From: Thalassotalea marina
GTDB lineage: Bacteria > Pseudomonadota > Gammaproteobacteria > Enterobacterales > Alteromonadaceae
Direction of reading: 5' to 3'
Length of the DNA stretch: 64,000 nucleotides
Assembly: GCF_014656435.1 (NCBI RefSeq)
Contig: NZ_BNCK01000001.1
Location: 496,001-560,000 of the forward strand
Shown here: positions 53,366 through 63,097 of the stretch, piece by piece
Position numbering within the stretch: the stretch's first letter is position 1
Layout: every line of letters starts with the position of its first letter
Translations under genes and position numbers: made by a program
Notes under the pieces: generated by a model
Told to the model about the DNA's origin: nothing
Seen by the model: only the letters and a program-made list of their open reading frames with translations
The model's database searches: none

Positions 53366-55270
53366 ATGGCATTGATAAATACGCTTTCGATAGATATTTC
53401 TCAACCTTCTGAAAATAAAGAAGTAATTTCAAGTGGTAAAGCAAATGAATCTACAGGTGAAGGTAGCCAATTCTCTAGTTACATGGCATATGAACAGGGG
53501 AAAAATCAAGCAGAAAAGCGGCAAGGCAGCGGCAATGAGCAACAGCCGAACAAAGATAAAGCCATAGATGCCAAGACATCACCAGATGCCAGCTCAGCAG
53601 TTGATAAACTAGATAAAGCTGCAGTGACTACTGAGCAAACAGAAAAAAATACTAACCAATCAACGCCAGATGAAGAGCAGCCAATCGAAAGTATTGAATT
53701 TGATACTAGCGCTGATAACTTTGGCAATAAACGAGCGGAAGTGGCGATAAAATTACTTGATTTTATTAACGCTTCAGAAAGTACTTCTACAGATAAAGTT
53801 AACGCAAAACCACAAGAGTTTGCTACTCCTAGTGCGGTAATCAATGGTGAGTCTAAGCAGTTGGTACAAGAAGATGCACCAATATCTGATGAAACCGAAG
53901 TACAAGAGGCTAATGATACCGAGTTACAAGCAACAAAGCCACAACTGAAATCACAGATAACATCGGAAACGATCGTTGATGTCAGTAAATCTGCGCAAAC
54001 TGTGAAAAGTGCAGCAGCAGAAGTCGCTGTAAATACACAATCAGAAGAACAACCATTAGATAATGTCGCCGCCGCTTCTACTGTTGAAGGTGAAGTGCAA
54101 ATCGATGAGTTATTAACTTCAGGTGGTGGTAAAACTAGTGAGTCAGCAAAAAATGCTTTAGCGGCGTCAGCAAATCAATCAACTCAAATAAATAATGAAA
54201 ATACCAACACAAGAGAAGCTGTACAATTAGAGCAAAATGCACCGGAAGATATCGCTTCGATTAGTTCGGTAGATAGTGAGTCAGTACTTACTGAAAACAA
54301 AAAGCAGCAAGACAGTATTTCTCCGGTTAAACCCAATATAGAACCTGTTATTACTGCAAAGCCAAACCCAAATGAACAAAGCTTACAAAATGAGACGGTA
54401 GAAGAGCAGGCACCTGATGCGGTGAACCAAGTGGTAAGCCCAGCTTCTGTAGTTAACGATAATACAGCAAAAGTGACTTCGGATAAGGCAGCAGAAGTCA
54501 GGGTGGTAAATCAGTCAACGAATTCAGTGGTTTCAACTGAACAACAAGGTAATCAACAGGCAAGCTCTGAACAAGAAAACACTGAACAGTCAATGAAACA
54601 GCAGCAAGATGTTTTAATAAAAGAACAAGTGCAAGTATCTGCTAAAACATCTTTTGCAGAACAAATTGTTGAAAGGAATACGCAAAATGCTCAACCTGTT
54701 ACTGGTAGTGCCAATGCAGAGTTAGACGCCAAACTGCAAACGGCGCATGAGCGCGAGTTAGCGAGCATTCAAGCTGCTGCCCACCGTCCGAGTCACGAAT
54801 CTTTGTCGACACAATCTGCTAAATCAGTACAAGCGATAATGCAGGAGACCATTGCAATTAATCGAAAAGATTTTAGTGTTGCTGTTAAAGAAAAGGTGAT
54901 GGTGGCAATTAATCAAAAACTGAGACAATTGGAAATCAGACTTGATCCACCTGAACTTGGCAGTATGCAAGTTAAGTTAAATCTTCAAAATGAACAAGCC
55001 GCAGTTAATTTTGTGGTGCAATCACAACAAGCAAAAGAAGCGCTAGAGCAACACATGGGCAAATTAAAAGATATGCTAGCGCAAAGTGGTGTTGATGTGG
55101 GTGATGCTAATATTGAACAACGAGATAATCAAAATTCAGAGCAAGCATCGGCTCAAGGACAAAGTCGTTACAACGGTTCTGAAACTGACGATGAAATGAG
55201 TCAAACATTAGAGCAGGTAAATCCAAATTTGTATAAAGCTTCATCAACTGGTATTGATTACTACGCGTAA
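53366..55270 (+). CDS. fliK: Flagellar hook-length control protein FliK
   Basis: FliK measures hook length and switches export to filament proteins. At 634 residues it is long for the family. Residues 1 to about 490 are low complexity, rich in Gln, Glu, Ser, Asn and Thr, with no clear domain, as expected of the ruler part. The conserved Flg_hook domain is at about 510-590 (LRQLEIRLDPPELGSMQVKL, VNFVVQSQQAKEAL). The end is polar and Gln/Ser-rich. Confidence 0.94.
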   Translation: MALINTLSIDISQPSENKEVISSGKANESTGEGSQFSSYMAYEQGKNQAEKRQGSGNEQQPNKDKAIDAKTSPDASSAVDKLDKAAVTTEQTEKNTNQSTPDEEQPIESIEFDTSADNFGNKRAEVAIKLLDFINASESTSTDKVNAKPQEFATPSAVINGESKQLVQEDAPISDETEVQEANDTELQATKPQLKSQITSETIVDVSKSAQTVKSAAAEVAVNTQSEEQPLDNVAAASTVEGEVQIDELLTSGGGKTSESAKNALAASANQSTQINNENTNTREAVQLEQNAPEDIASISSVDSESVLTENKKQQDSISPVKPNIEPVITAKPNPNEQSLQNETVEEQAPDAVNQVVSPASVVNDNTAKVTSDKAAEVRVVNQSTNSVVSTEQQGNQQASSEQENTEQSMKQQQDVLIKEQVQVSAKTSFAEQIVERNTQNAQPVTGSANAELDAKLQTAHERELASIQAAAHRPSHESLSTQSAKSVQAIMQETIAINRKDFSVAVKEKVMVAINQKLRQLEIRLDPPELGSMQVKLNLQNEQAAVNFVVQSQQAKEALEQHMGKLKDMLAQSGVDVGDANIEQRDNQNSEQASAQGQSRYNGSETDDEMSQTLEQVNPNLYKASSTGIDYYA

Positions 55271-55358
55271 TGTACAAAAGCAGTTGCGCATTCTGCAATC
55301 GAAGATATAGTTGCAGTATATAATTGGTATAACTGAAGTTATCGGATAAGGACCAGCC

Positions 55359-55913
55359 ATGGCTGAAGATAATGACAAAGAGCTAGAACTAGATAATTCT
55401 GGCAAAAAGAAAAAAATGATGGTGATTATCATCGCCGTAGTTGCTGTGTTGGCAATTGGTGGCGGTGCAGCTTTTTTCTTTATGGGCGGTAGTGATGAGC
55501 CAAGTGCAGAGCAACTTGAAGCCGCTCTTGATTCTGGCGAAGCTGTAGAGGGTGAAGAAGGGCAACCAGCGGCAGACGCTGGTGCTAGCATGGGCTCTGC
55601 GCTTTATGTGCCAATGCCTCGTCCGTTTAGGTTTAATGTACCTGGCGCAAGTCGTGACCGATTTGTTGAAATTCGAGTACAGCTGTTAGTCAGAGGATCT
55701 GACAACGAAGAAGCAGCAAAAAAACACGTGCCTTTAATTGAAAGTACATTGTTAGCCGTGTTTTCACAGTCAAATGCCGACGATTTAGCAACAAGTGCAG
55801 GCAAAACGTCACTTAAGCAACAGTCTCTGGCAGAAGTACACAAAATCATGACGGATATTGAAGGACAAAAAGTAGTAGAACAAGTATTGTTTACTGGTTT
55901 TGTTATGCAATAA
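55359..55913 (+). CDS. fliL: Flagellar basal body protein FliL
   Basis: FliL is an inner-membrane protein around the stator. The 184-residue protein has a Lys-rich stretch, then one membrane helix at about 24-46, an acidic linker (about 50-75), and the periplasmic FliL domain starting YVPMPRPFRFNV. It opens the fliLMNOPQR order; 88 bases separate it from fliK. Confidence 0.95.
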   Translation: MAEDNDKELELDNSGKKKKMMVIIIAVVAVLAIGGGAAFFFMGGSDEPSAEQLEAALDSGEAVEGEEGQPAADAGASMGSALYVPMPRPFRFNVPGASRDRFVEIRVQLLVRGSDNEEAAKKHVPLIESTLLAVFSQSNADDLATSAGKTSLKQQSLAEVHKIMTDIEGQKVVEQVLFTGFVMQ

Positions 55914-55937
55914 CACAGACGATAAAGAGTATCCAAG

Positions 55938-57005
55938 GTGAGTGATTTATTATCACAAGACGAAATTGACGCGCTACTCCATGGCGTAGATGAGGTCGAA
56001 GAAGACGAAGCGGTCGAAGAGTATAAAAAATCCGAAGGTCATAGTGACTACGATTTTTCATCTCAAGACAGAATTGTTCGTGGCCGAATGCCAACATTGG
56101 AAATGGTCAACGAACGCTTTGCTCGTCACATGCGTATTAGTTTATTTAACATGATGCGTCGAACGGCGGAAGTGTCAATTAACGGTATACAAATGATAAA
56201 GTTTGGTGAATATGTTCACACTTTATTTGTACCGACCAGTTTAAACATGGTGAGGTTTAGACCACTAAAAGGTACTGGCCTTATTACCATGGAAGCTAGG
56301 CTCGTCTTTATTTTGGTGGATAACTTTTTTGGTGGTGATGGTCGTTACCACGCAAAAATTGAAGGGCGCGAGTTCACGCCAACAGAACGCCGTATCATCC
56401 AAATGTTACTCAAGCTAATTTTTGAAGATTATAAAGAAGCTTGGTCACCAGTTATGGATGTTTCTTTTGAATACTTGGACTCAGAAGTAAACCCTTCAAT
56501 GGCAAACATTGTTAGCCCAACGGAAGTGGTTGTCATCAGTTCATTTCACATAGAACTTGATGGCGGTGGTGGCGATTTTCATGTTGCTTTACCGTATTCG
56601 ATGCTTGAGCCAATCCGTGAATTATTAGATGCCGGTGTGCAAAGTGATAAAGAAGACACCGACATGCGCTGGTCAAAAGCATTGCGCGATGAAATCATGG
56701 ATGTACCGGTTGAACTTTCAACCAAATTCTTAGAAGTGGATTTACCGCTATCAAAGATTATGGAGCTTGAAGCAGGCGATATTATTCCGATTGAAATGCC
56801 TGAGCACATCACCGTATTAATTGAAGACCTACCGACTTTTAGAGCGAAGTTAGGTAAGAGTAGGGACAACGTTGCCTTACAAATTGAAGAGAAGATTAAA
56901 CGACCTGAATCGGTTAAAAATGAACTGACCATTTTAACCAAAGGTGGTAAACGATTAGATAGTGATGCTGAATTGCACCTACTAGAAGATGATTTAGAGT
57001 ATTAA
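55938..57005 (+). CDS. fliM: Flagellar motor switch protein FliM
   Basis: FliM is the C-ring protein that binds phosphorylated CheY. The 355-residue protein begins with the CheY-binding peptide LLSQDEIDALLHG (4-16). The middle CheC-like part includes MVNERFARHMRISLFN and GGDGRYH, and a C-terminal SpoA domain contains LPLSKIMELEAGDIIP. GTG start. Confidence 0.97.
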   Translation: MSDLLSQDEIDALLHGVDEVEEDEAVEEYKKSEGHSDYDFSSQDRIVRGRMPTLEMVNERFARHMRISLFNMMRRTAEVSINGIQMIKFGEYVHTLFVPTSLNMVRFRPLKGTGLITMEARLVFILVDNFFGGDGRYHAKIEGREFTPTERRIIQMLLKLIFEDYKEAWSPVMDVSFEYLDSEVNPSMANIVSPTEVVVISSFHIELDGGGGDFHVALPYSMLEPIRELLDAGVQSDKEDTDMRWSKALRDEIMDVPVELSTKFLEVDLPLSKIMELEAGDIIPIEMPEHITVLIEDLPTFRAKLGKSRDNVALQIEEKIKRPESVKNELTILTKGGKRLDSDAELHLLEDDLEY

Positions 57006-57017
57006 TAAGGCGAAATC

Positions 57018-57419
57018 ATGAGTGATGATAATGAAGATCTGAGCATGTGGGACGAAGCGATGGATGAGCAGGCGGAAGCTGAAGCCAGCGATGCGCTTGA
57101 AGCTCAAGCTGTCGAACTCGATGAACTACAACAGGATGCGCCGTTAACTGGCGAAGAAAAGCGTAAATTAGACACCATTTTAGACATTCCTGTCACTATT
57201 TCCATGGAAGTAGGGCGTAGTCAAATCAGCATCAGAAACTTACTACAACTTAACCAAGGCTCTGTTGTGGAACTAGATCGTGTCGCAGGTGAAGCTTTGG
57301 ATGTGTTAGTTAATGGGACTTTAATAGCACATGGCGAAGTGGTTGTTGTTAATGATAAATTTGGTATCCGTTTAACTGATGTAATAAGCCAAGTTGAACG
57401 AATTAAAAAGCTTAAATAA
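57018..57419 (+). CDS. fliN: Flagellar motor switch protein FliN
   Basis: A 133-residue C-ring protein. The acidic N-terminal 50 residues precede the SpoA domain (LDIPVTISMEVGRSQISIR, LNQGSVVELDRVAGEALDV, HGEVVVVNDKFGIRLTD). It works with FliM in the switch. The fliO start follows its stop directly. Confidence 0.97.
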   Translation: MSDDNEDLSMWDEAMDEQAEAEASDALEAQAVELDELQQDAPLTGEEKRKLDTILDIPVTISMEVGRSQISIRNLLQLNQGSVVELDRVAGEALDVLVNGTLIAHGEVVVVNDKFGIRLTDVISQVERIKKLK

Positions 57420-57833
57420 ATGAATACTATAAATCGCATCGTATTTACAATGTTATTTAGCTTACCGTTGACTGTTGTTGCTGAGCAAACTTCGGTTGAA
57501 GTAGGAAAACATGCTAATGTAAACCTCGATGCGACAACCATGATACTATCGCTTTTACTCGTCTTGTTATTGATTGTTGCAAGTGCTTGGCTGTTAAAAA
57601 AGTTTAATATGGTCACAACACAAACTTCGAAGATGAAAGTTGTTGCAACTTTACCTTTGGGGACAAAGGAAAAGGTCATGGTTGTACAAGTTGGCGATGA
57701 GCAACTCTTATTAGGGGTGAGTGGCCAACAAGTAAATCTACTAAAAACTTTAGATAAACCAATTTCCCAAGTAAATGACGTCAACTTGTCATTTCAACCA
57801 ATATTTAAACAAAAACAACAAAAGTCCGAGTAA
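57420..57833 (+). CDS. fliO: Flagellar export protein FliO
   Basis: A 137-residue membrane protein needed to assemble the FliP ring. It has a signal-like N-terminus (residues 5-20, ending VVAEQ), one firm membrane helix at about 40-60 ([19 protein letters not shown]), and a cytoplasmic part with [19 protein letters not shown] typical of FliO. ATG directly after the fliN stop. Confidence 0.93.
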   Translation: MNTINRIVFTMLFSLPLTVVAEQTSVEVGKHANVNLDATTMILSLLLVLLLIVASAWLLKKFNMVTTQTSKMKVVATLPLGTKEKVMVVQVGDEQLLLGVSGQQVNLLKTLDKPISQVNDVNLSFQPIFKQKQQKSE

Positions 57834-57837
57834 GGGT

Positions 57838-58647
57838 ATGCAACATAATCGAAGGTCAATACAGAAACAGTTTCAATGGCTTTTTAATGGTAAAATGCTG
57901 TGGTTAATGTTGCTAGCAAGTTTGTCGTTATTTACTGGCCATGCGTTTGCTGAACAAGAACTTTCATTACCTGCAGTCACTTTATCAACAAACCCTGATG
58001 GCAGTCAGGAATACTCTGTCACTCTACAAGTATTAATTTTTATGACGGCTCTGGGGTTTATCCCTGCGGCTATCATTATGATGACCTCATTCACCCGTAT
58101 TGTGGTGATTATGGCGATTTTACGACAAGCTTTTGGTTTGCAACAAACGCCGTCAAATCAAGTTATTATTGGTTTAACTTTGTTTTTAACCATGTTTATC
58201 ATGACGCCGGTATACCATCAGATTAACGATACAGCTATCCAACCTTATATCGCAGAACAAAAAACCTCTATGGAAGCGCTAGATGCAGCAAAAGTGCCTA
58301 TTCGTGCGTTTATGTTAGAGCAAACACGGTTAAAGGATTTAGATACGCTGGCACAAATGGCTGGTATTACTCAAGTCGATAAACCAACTGATTTACCTAT
58401 GACAGTTATTATTCCTGCATTTATTATCAGTGAGCTAAAAACAGCGTTTCAGATTGGCTTTATGCTTTTTATCCCATTTTTAATCATAGATCTTGTTGTC
58501 GCCAGTATTTTGATGGCAATGGGTATGATGATGTTGTCACCAATGATAGTGTCGTTGCCATTTAAATTGATGTTGTTTGTCTTAGTCGATGGCTGGAATT
58601 TAGTGATAGGAACAATTGCCACGAGTTATGGCATGGGAGTCACCTAA
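57838..58647 (+). CDS. fliP: Flagellar export gate protein FliP
   Basis: Core of the export gate. Starting at the ATG at 57838 gives 269 residues; a second ATG at 57895 would give 250 residues with a cleaner signal peptide ([19 protein letters not shown]), so the exact start is open. The membrane segments and motifs are typical: [45 protein letters not shown]. Confidence 0.95.
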   Translation: MQHNRRSIQKQFQWLFNGKMLWLMLLASLSLFTGHAFAEQELSLPAVTLSTNPDGSQEYSVTLQVLIFMTALGFIPAAIIMMTSFTRIVVIMAILRQAFGLQQTPSNQVIIGLTLFLTMFIMTPVYHQINDTAIQPYIAEQKTSMEALDAAKVPIRAFMLEQTRLKDLDTLAQMAGITQVDKPTDLPMTVIIPAFIISELKTAFQIGFMLFIPFLIIDLVVASILMAMGMMMLSPMIVSLPFKLMLFVLVDGWNLVIGTIATSYGMGVT

Positions 58648-58916
58648 TGAGTCCAGAGGTTTTTGTTGATATTCTAAGAGATGCACTTTTTCTGGTCATT
58701 CTTTTGGTCAGTGCGGTCATTGTGCCGAGCCTAATTGTGGGTTTAATTGTTGCAGTGTTTCAAGCCGCAACTTCTATCAATGAGCAAACTTTAAGTTTCT
58801 TACCTCGATTAATCGTTACATTATTAGCGCTAATTTTTGGTGCGCACTGGTTAGTACAAAAGTTGATGGATTACACCATTAGGCTTGTCAGTTCGATTCC
58901 TTCGGTTATTGCATAA
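58647..58916 (+). CDS. fliQ: Flagellar export gate protein FliQ
   Basis: An 89-residue protein of two membrane helices (about 15-40 and 50-75), the normal size for FliQ. FQAATSINEQTLSFLPR is the family motif. Its ATG overlaps the fliP stop by one base. Confidence 0.96.
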   Translation: MSPEVFVDILRDALFLVILLVSAVIVPSLIVGLIVAVFQAATSINEQTLSFLPRLIVTLLALIFGAHWLVQKLMDYTIRLVSSIPSVIA

Positions 58917-58925
58917 GAGCTTATC

Positions 58926-59708
58926 GTGGAATTTACAGAAACCGTCGTCAACCAATTTATGGCAGACTTTCTGTTGCCACTTTCTCGCGTTTCTGCACTT
59001 ATCATGTCAATGATTGCTCTTGGCGCAAAGTCAGTGCCTGGTCGTATCAAACTATTTTTATCACTCGCGATAACAGTTGCCATTATGCCTGCAATTCCAC
59101 CTGCGAAAGTTGATAGTTTATTTTCTCTTACTACAGTCTTATTAGTAGCAGAGCAAACAATTATCGGCGTAATGTTAGGCTTAGTGACCATGATGGTGGT
59201 TAATACCTTTACCATGGCTGGTCAGATAATCGCTATGCAAACAGGTCTTGGGTTTGCTTCAATGGTTGATCCCGCAACAGGAATGAATGTACCAGCAGTA
59301 GGACAATTTTTCTTAATTCTGTCTACGCTTTTATTTTGGGTGATGGATGGTCATCTTGCGTATCTACAATTTATTACAGCAAGTTTTCACACATTGCCCA
59401 TTCCTATGACTGACTTTGATGCAACCAAGTTCAAAGAGATTGTGGAATGGGCCAGTTGGATGTTTGCTACTGCTTTATCCCTTTCAATTGCACCACTGAC
59501 TGCGATGTTATTGATTAACTTTTCTTTTGGTATCATGACGCGTGCAGCCCCTCAGTTAAATATTTTTGCTATTGGCTTTCCTATTACCATGTGTGCAGGT
59601 TTACTTATAATGTGGCTTACCATGGGGAATTTTTTAACTCACTTTGAACTTCAATGGCAACGTGCCATCGACTTTAGCTGTTACCTTATTGATTGTGAGG
59701 TTCGTTAG
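58926..59708 (+). CDS. fliR: Flagellar export gate protein FliR
   Basis: A 260-residue multi-helix membrane protein completing the FliPQR gate. GQIIAMQTGLGFASMVDPATG is split across the conserved loop (short piece: GFASMVDPATG), with later hydrophobic helices. GTG start; the stop is followed immediately by flhB. Confidence 0.96.
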   Translation: MEFTETVVNQFMADFLLPLSRVSALIMSMIALGAKSVPGRIKLFLSLAITVAIMPAIPPAKVDSLFSLTTVLLVAEQTIIGVMLGLVTMMVVNTFTMAGQIIAMQTGLGFASMVDPATGMNVPAVGQFFLILSTLLFWVMDGHLAYLQFITASFHTLPIPMTDFDATKFKEIVEWASWMFATALSLSIAPLTAMLLINFSFGIMTRAAPQLNIFAIGFPITMCAGLLIMWLTMGNFLTHFELQWQRAIDFSCYLIDCEVR

Positions 59709-60839
59709 ATGGCTGAAAATGACACGGGTGAAAAAACCGAACAACCCACGGCCAAAAAGTTAGCTGATGCGAAAAAGAAAGGTCAAATTGCCCGTTCAAA
59801 AGATTTAGGCACCATGTTTGTTTTAGTCGGTAGTGCTGTTGCATTATTACTGACTGGTCATTCGCTTGTTGAACGGATGAGTTTGATGACAAAACGCATA
59901 TTTAGCTTAACACGCGAAGAGGCCATGGATGTACATTTGCTTTTTAAAATAGTGAGCGATTCCGCTTGGAATATTGCGGTACCATTAGGTTGGATGTTTG
60001 CCATTATCGTTTTAGCTGCATTTGTAGGTAACACCCTAATTGGTGGCATGAACTTTTCGTTGGAAGCTATGGCACCTAAAGCCAGTAAATTATCCCCTAT
60101 TGCAGGCTTTAAACGAATGTTTGGTGTCAAGGCTTGGGTAGAACTCCTTAAGTCGTTATTGAAATTCTTTGTGGTAGTTTTGAGTGCTTATCTTTTGTTG
60201 GTATTTTTATTTGACGAAATTATGGCGCTTAGCATTGAGGCAATACCTAAGAATTTTGGTCATTCGGTGGAAATGTTGCTTTGGATGTTTCTAGCATTAA
60301 GTATGTCTCTTGTAGTCATTGTTGCCGTTGATGCACCCTATCAAAAGTGGGATCACATCCGCCAATTAAAAATGACCAAACAGGAAGTTAAAGATGAGTT
60401 AAAAAACTCGGAAGGAAGCCCTGAAAACAAAGGCCGAATACGTCGCACGCAATATGAAATGTCGCAACGACGCATGATGTCAGAAGTGCCTAACTCAGAT
60501 GTGGTTATCACCAACCCAACACATTATTCTGTTGCGATTAAATATGATGCTGCTATTGGCGGTGCGCCGGTGGTAGTTGCCAAGGGCATAGATGAAATGG
60601 CAATACATATTCGTACTATTGCCAAAGAGCATGGGGTAGAAATCATCGCGTCGCCATCGCTGGCTCGCTCTTTGTATTATACCTCGGAAGTGGATGAGGA
60701 AATCCCAGAGGAGCTATTTGCTGCTGTTGCCCAAGTGCTGGCATTTATTTATCAACTTAATGAATTTAAAAAAGGAAAGGGTGGTAGACCAGTACCACTT
60801 GCTAAAAAACTTCCCATTCCAGACGACTTCAGGTACTAG
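59709..60839 (+). CDS. flhB: Flagellar export switch protein FlhB
   Basis: FlhB switches export specificity by cutting itself. The 376-residue protein begins with the conserved EKTEQPTAKKLADAKKKGQ, has four membrane helices between about 35 and 208, and the autocleavage site NPTH at 269-272. The cytoplasmic tail (PEELFAAVAQVLAFIYQL) is typical. Confidence 0.97.
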   Translation: MAENDTGEKTEQPTAKKLADAKKKGQIARSKDLGTMFVLVGSAVALLLTGHSLVERMSLMTKRIFSLTREEAMDVHLLFKIVSDSAWNIAVPLGWMFAIIVLAAFVGNTLIGGMNFSLEAMAPKASKLSPIAGFKRMFGVKAWVELLKSLLKFFVVVLSAYLLLVFLFDEIMALSIEAIPKNFGHSVEMLLWMFLALSMSLVVIVAVDAPYQKWDHIRQLKMTKQEVKDELKNSEGSPENKGRIRRTQYEMSQRRMMSEVPNSDVVITNPTHYSVAIKYDAAIGGAPVVVAKGIDEMAIHIRTIAKEHGVEIIASPSLARSLYYTSEVDEEIPEELFAAVAQVLAFIYQLNEFKKGKGGRPVPLAKKLPIPDDFRY

Positions 60840-60875
60840 AAAAATTTTACTCCTGGAAAAGCTAATAAACTAAAT

Positions 60876-60890
60876 TGGTCTATTTATTGC
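60876..60890 (+). promoter_or_regulatory. Possible sigma-54 promoter for flhA
   Basis: TGGTCT, ATTTA, TTGC (then A) has a perfect -12 part and a weaker -24 part at the correct spacing, 40 bases before flhA. flhA-flhF is a FlrA-dependent class II unit in related bacteria. Confidence 0.55.
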
Positions 60891-60930
60891 AAAATCGTGG
60901 TATGCGTCAAATTTTCAACGTGATGATTAA

Positions 60931-63033
60931 ATGCAATTTGCAGCACATTTCAATCAATTAAAACAGAAAAAATTCAGTAACCTTTCTGGGATCGGTACAC
61001 CATTACTGGTCATGGCAGCACTGGGTATGGTTATTTTACCTATGCCAGCTATGTTGCTCGATATCTTGTTTTCGTTCAATATCGCCTTATCGTTAGTTGT
61101 ACTTCTTATAACTGTTTATACGCTTAAGCCATTAGAGTTTGGCTCATTTCCCGCGGTATTGTTAATTGCGACAATTTTACGACTTGCGCTAAACGTTGCC
61201 AGTACACGTGTAGTACTGCTTGAAGGTCACGAAGGGCCAGACGCCGCAGGTAAAGTGATAGAAGCTTTTGGCTCTGTAGTTATCGGTGGTAACTACGCCG
61301 TTGGTCTTGTTGTTTTCCTCATTTTGATCATTATTAACTTTGTAGTTGTCACTAAAGGTGCGGGGCGCATCTCAGAAGTTACCGCACGTTTTACTCTTGA
61401 TGCGATGCCTGGTAAACAAATGGCGATTGATGCCGATTTAAATGCTGGATTTATCAATGCAGAAGAAGCACGTGAGCGTCGAAAAGAAGTTACCAGTGAA
61501 GCAGATTTTTATGGTTCGATGGACGGTGCCAGTAAATTTGTAAAAGGCGATGCTATTGCCGGTATTTTGATTTTATTTATCAATATTATTGGTGGTTTAG
61601 TCATTGGCATGGTGCAACATGACTTAGCTTTTAGTAATGCTGTTGAAATTTATACATTATTAACAATTGGTGATGGCTTAGTCGCTCAAATTCCAGGTCT
61701 ATTACTTTCAGTTGCGACCGCTATTGTGGTAACTCGCCAAAACACCAGTGAAGATATGGGTGCTCAAGTTAGCACTCAATTAGGTCAAGAAAAGTCCTTA
61801 TATATTGCCGCTGCTGTAATGTTCATCATGGGCATAGTCCCAGGTATGCCACACCTTGCATTTTTAAGCTTTGCAGTATTAATTGCTGGCAGTGCTTATA
61901 TGGGCAGTCGTTATAAAAAAGCAAAAGCGATAGAAGACGCTAAAAACCAAGAACAACAAAAAGTTGAAACGGCTCAGCGTACTGATGAAGTTAAAGAACT
62001 TGATTGGGACGACGTGAACCACGTAGATATCGTTGGTTTAGAAATTGGCTATCGTTTAATTCCGCTAGTGGATAAAGGCCAAGGCGGTGAACTGTTAAAC
62101 CGAATTAAAGGCGTTCGTAAAAAGTTATCGCAAGAATTTGGCTTTTTAGTACCAGCAGTTCATATTAGAGATAACTTAGATTTAGACCCTAATTCATATC
62201 AAATATCTTTAATGGGCGTTACTGTTGGCGAAGCGGAAATTCGTCATGATCATGACTTGGCAATTAACCCTGGCCAAGTTTATGGCAAACTTGACGGTGT
62301 TGCCACTAAAGACCCTGCCTTTGGATTAGACGCCGTTTGGATCAATCAATCACAACGCGAACAAGCACAATCGTTAGGTTATACCGTTGTTGATGCGGCG
62401 ACAGTGCTTGCAACACATCTAAGTCAAGTACTGACCAATAACGCTTCGCAGTTGTTAGGACATGAAGAAGTACAAAATCTATTAGATATTTTAGCGAAAA
62501 ATTATCCTAAGTTAGTTGAAGGGTTAATTCCTGAAACTTTAACACTAGGCACTGTGGTTAAAGTATTGCAAAACCTAATGAACGAAGGTGTTGCAGTACG
62601 TGATATGCGTAGCATTGTACAAACCTTGGTGGAATATGGACCTAAGAGCCAAGATGCTGAAATATTAACCGCCGCTGTACGTATCACTTTGAAGAAATTT
62701 ATCATTCAAGACCTTGTTGGTTCTAGCGCAGAAATACCCGTCATAACTTTGTCGCCAGAGTTGGAACAAATGTTGCACCAGTCAATGCAAATGGCCGGTG
62801 ATGATGGCGCAGGAATTGAACCAGGTTTAGCAGAAAGACTACAAACATCACTTAACGAAGGGGCTCAACAACAAGAAATGGCAGGCGAAACCCCCATATT
62901 GTTGACTTCAGGAATGTTAAGAACTGTACTTGCTAAATTTGTTAAATACACAATTCCAGGATTGAGAGTGATTTCCTATCAGGAAATTCCAGACGACAAA
63001 CAAATAAAAATCGTCAGCTCAATTGGACAGTAA
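60931..63033 (+). CDS. flhA: Flagellar export gate protein FlhA
   Basis: Large subunit of the export gate, 700 residues. The N-terminal half has about eight membrane helices and the FHIPEP-type conserved region (RISEVTARFTLDAMPGKQMAID). The C-terminal cytoplasmic half binds chaperones (LDAVWINQSQREQAQ, VDAATVLATHLSQVL). The ribosome site is weak. flhF follows in the same direction. Confidence 0.97.
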   Translation: MQFAAHFNQLKQKKFSNLSGIGTPLLVMAALGMVILPMPAMLLDILFSFNIALSLVVLLITVYTLKPLEFGSFPAVLLIATILRLALNVASTRVVLLEGHEGPDAAGKVIEAFGSVVIGGNYAVGLVVFLILIIINFVVVTKGAGRISEVTARFTLDAMPGKQMAIDADLNAGFINAEEARERRKEVTSEADFYGSMDGASKFVKGDAIAGILILFINIIGGLVIGMVQHDLAFSNAVEIYTLLTIGDGLVAQIPGLLLSVATAIVVTRQNTSEDMGAQVSTQLGQEKSLYIAAAVMFIMGIVPGMPHLAFLSFAVLIAGSAYMGSRYKKAKAIEDAKNQEQQKVETAQRTDEVKELDWDDVNHVDIVGLEIGYRLIPLVDKGQGGELLNRIKGVRKKLSQEFGFLVPAVHIRDNLDLDPNSYQISLMGVTVGEAEIRHDHDLAINPGQVYGKLDGVATKDPAFGLDAVWINQSQREQAQSLGYTVVDAATVLATHLSQVLTNNASQLLGHEEVQNLLDILAKNYPKLVEGLIPETLTLGTVVKVLQNLMNEGVAVRDMRSIVQTLVEYGPKSQDAEILTAAVRITLKKFIIQDLVGSSAEIPVITLSPELEQMLHQSMQMAGDDGAGIEPGLAERLQTSLNEGAQQQEMAGETPILLTSGMLRTVLAKFVKYTIPGLRVISYQEIPDDKQIKIVSSIGQ

Positions 63034-63097
63034 CACCATCACATCGTAGAAATAGATATTTGATTGACAGCCGTTATGCATTCGGTAAGGGGTTCAA

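Noticed and set aside
53500-54850. Horizontally acquired or degenerate segment in fliK
   Set aside because: Low-complexity, Gln/Glu/Ser-rich composition is usual for the FliK ruler region, and the frame is intact with a good C-terminal domain.
57221-57784. 187-codon open frame on the - strand opposite fliN/fliO
   Set aside because: It lies entirely antisense to two well-conserved flagellar genes and its translation is Ser/Thr-rich with no recognisable domain; other long antisense frames (opposite fliI, fliK, fliL, fliM, flaG) were dropped for the same reason.
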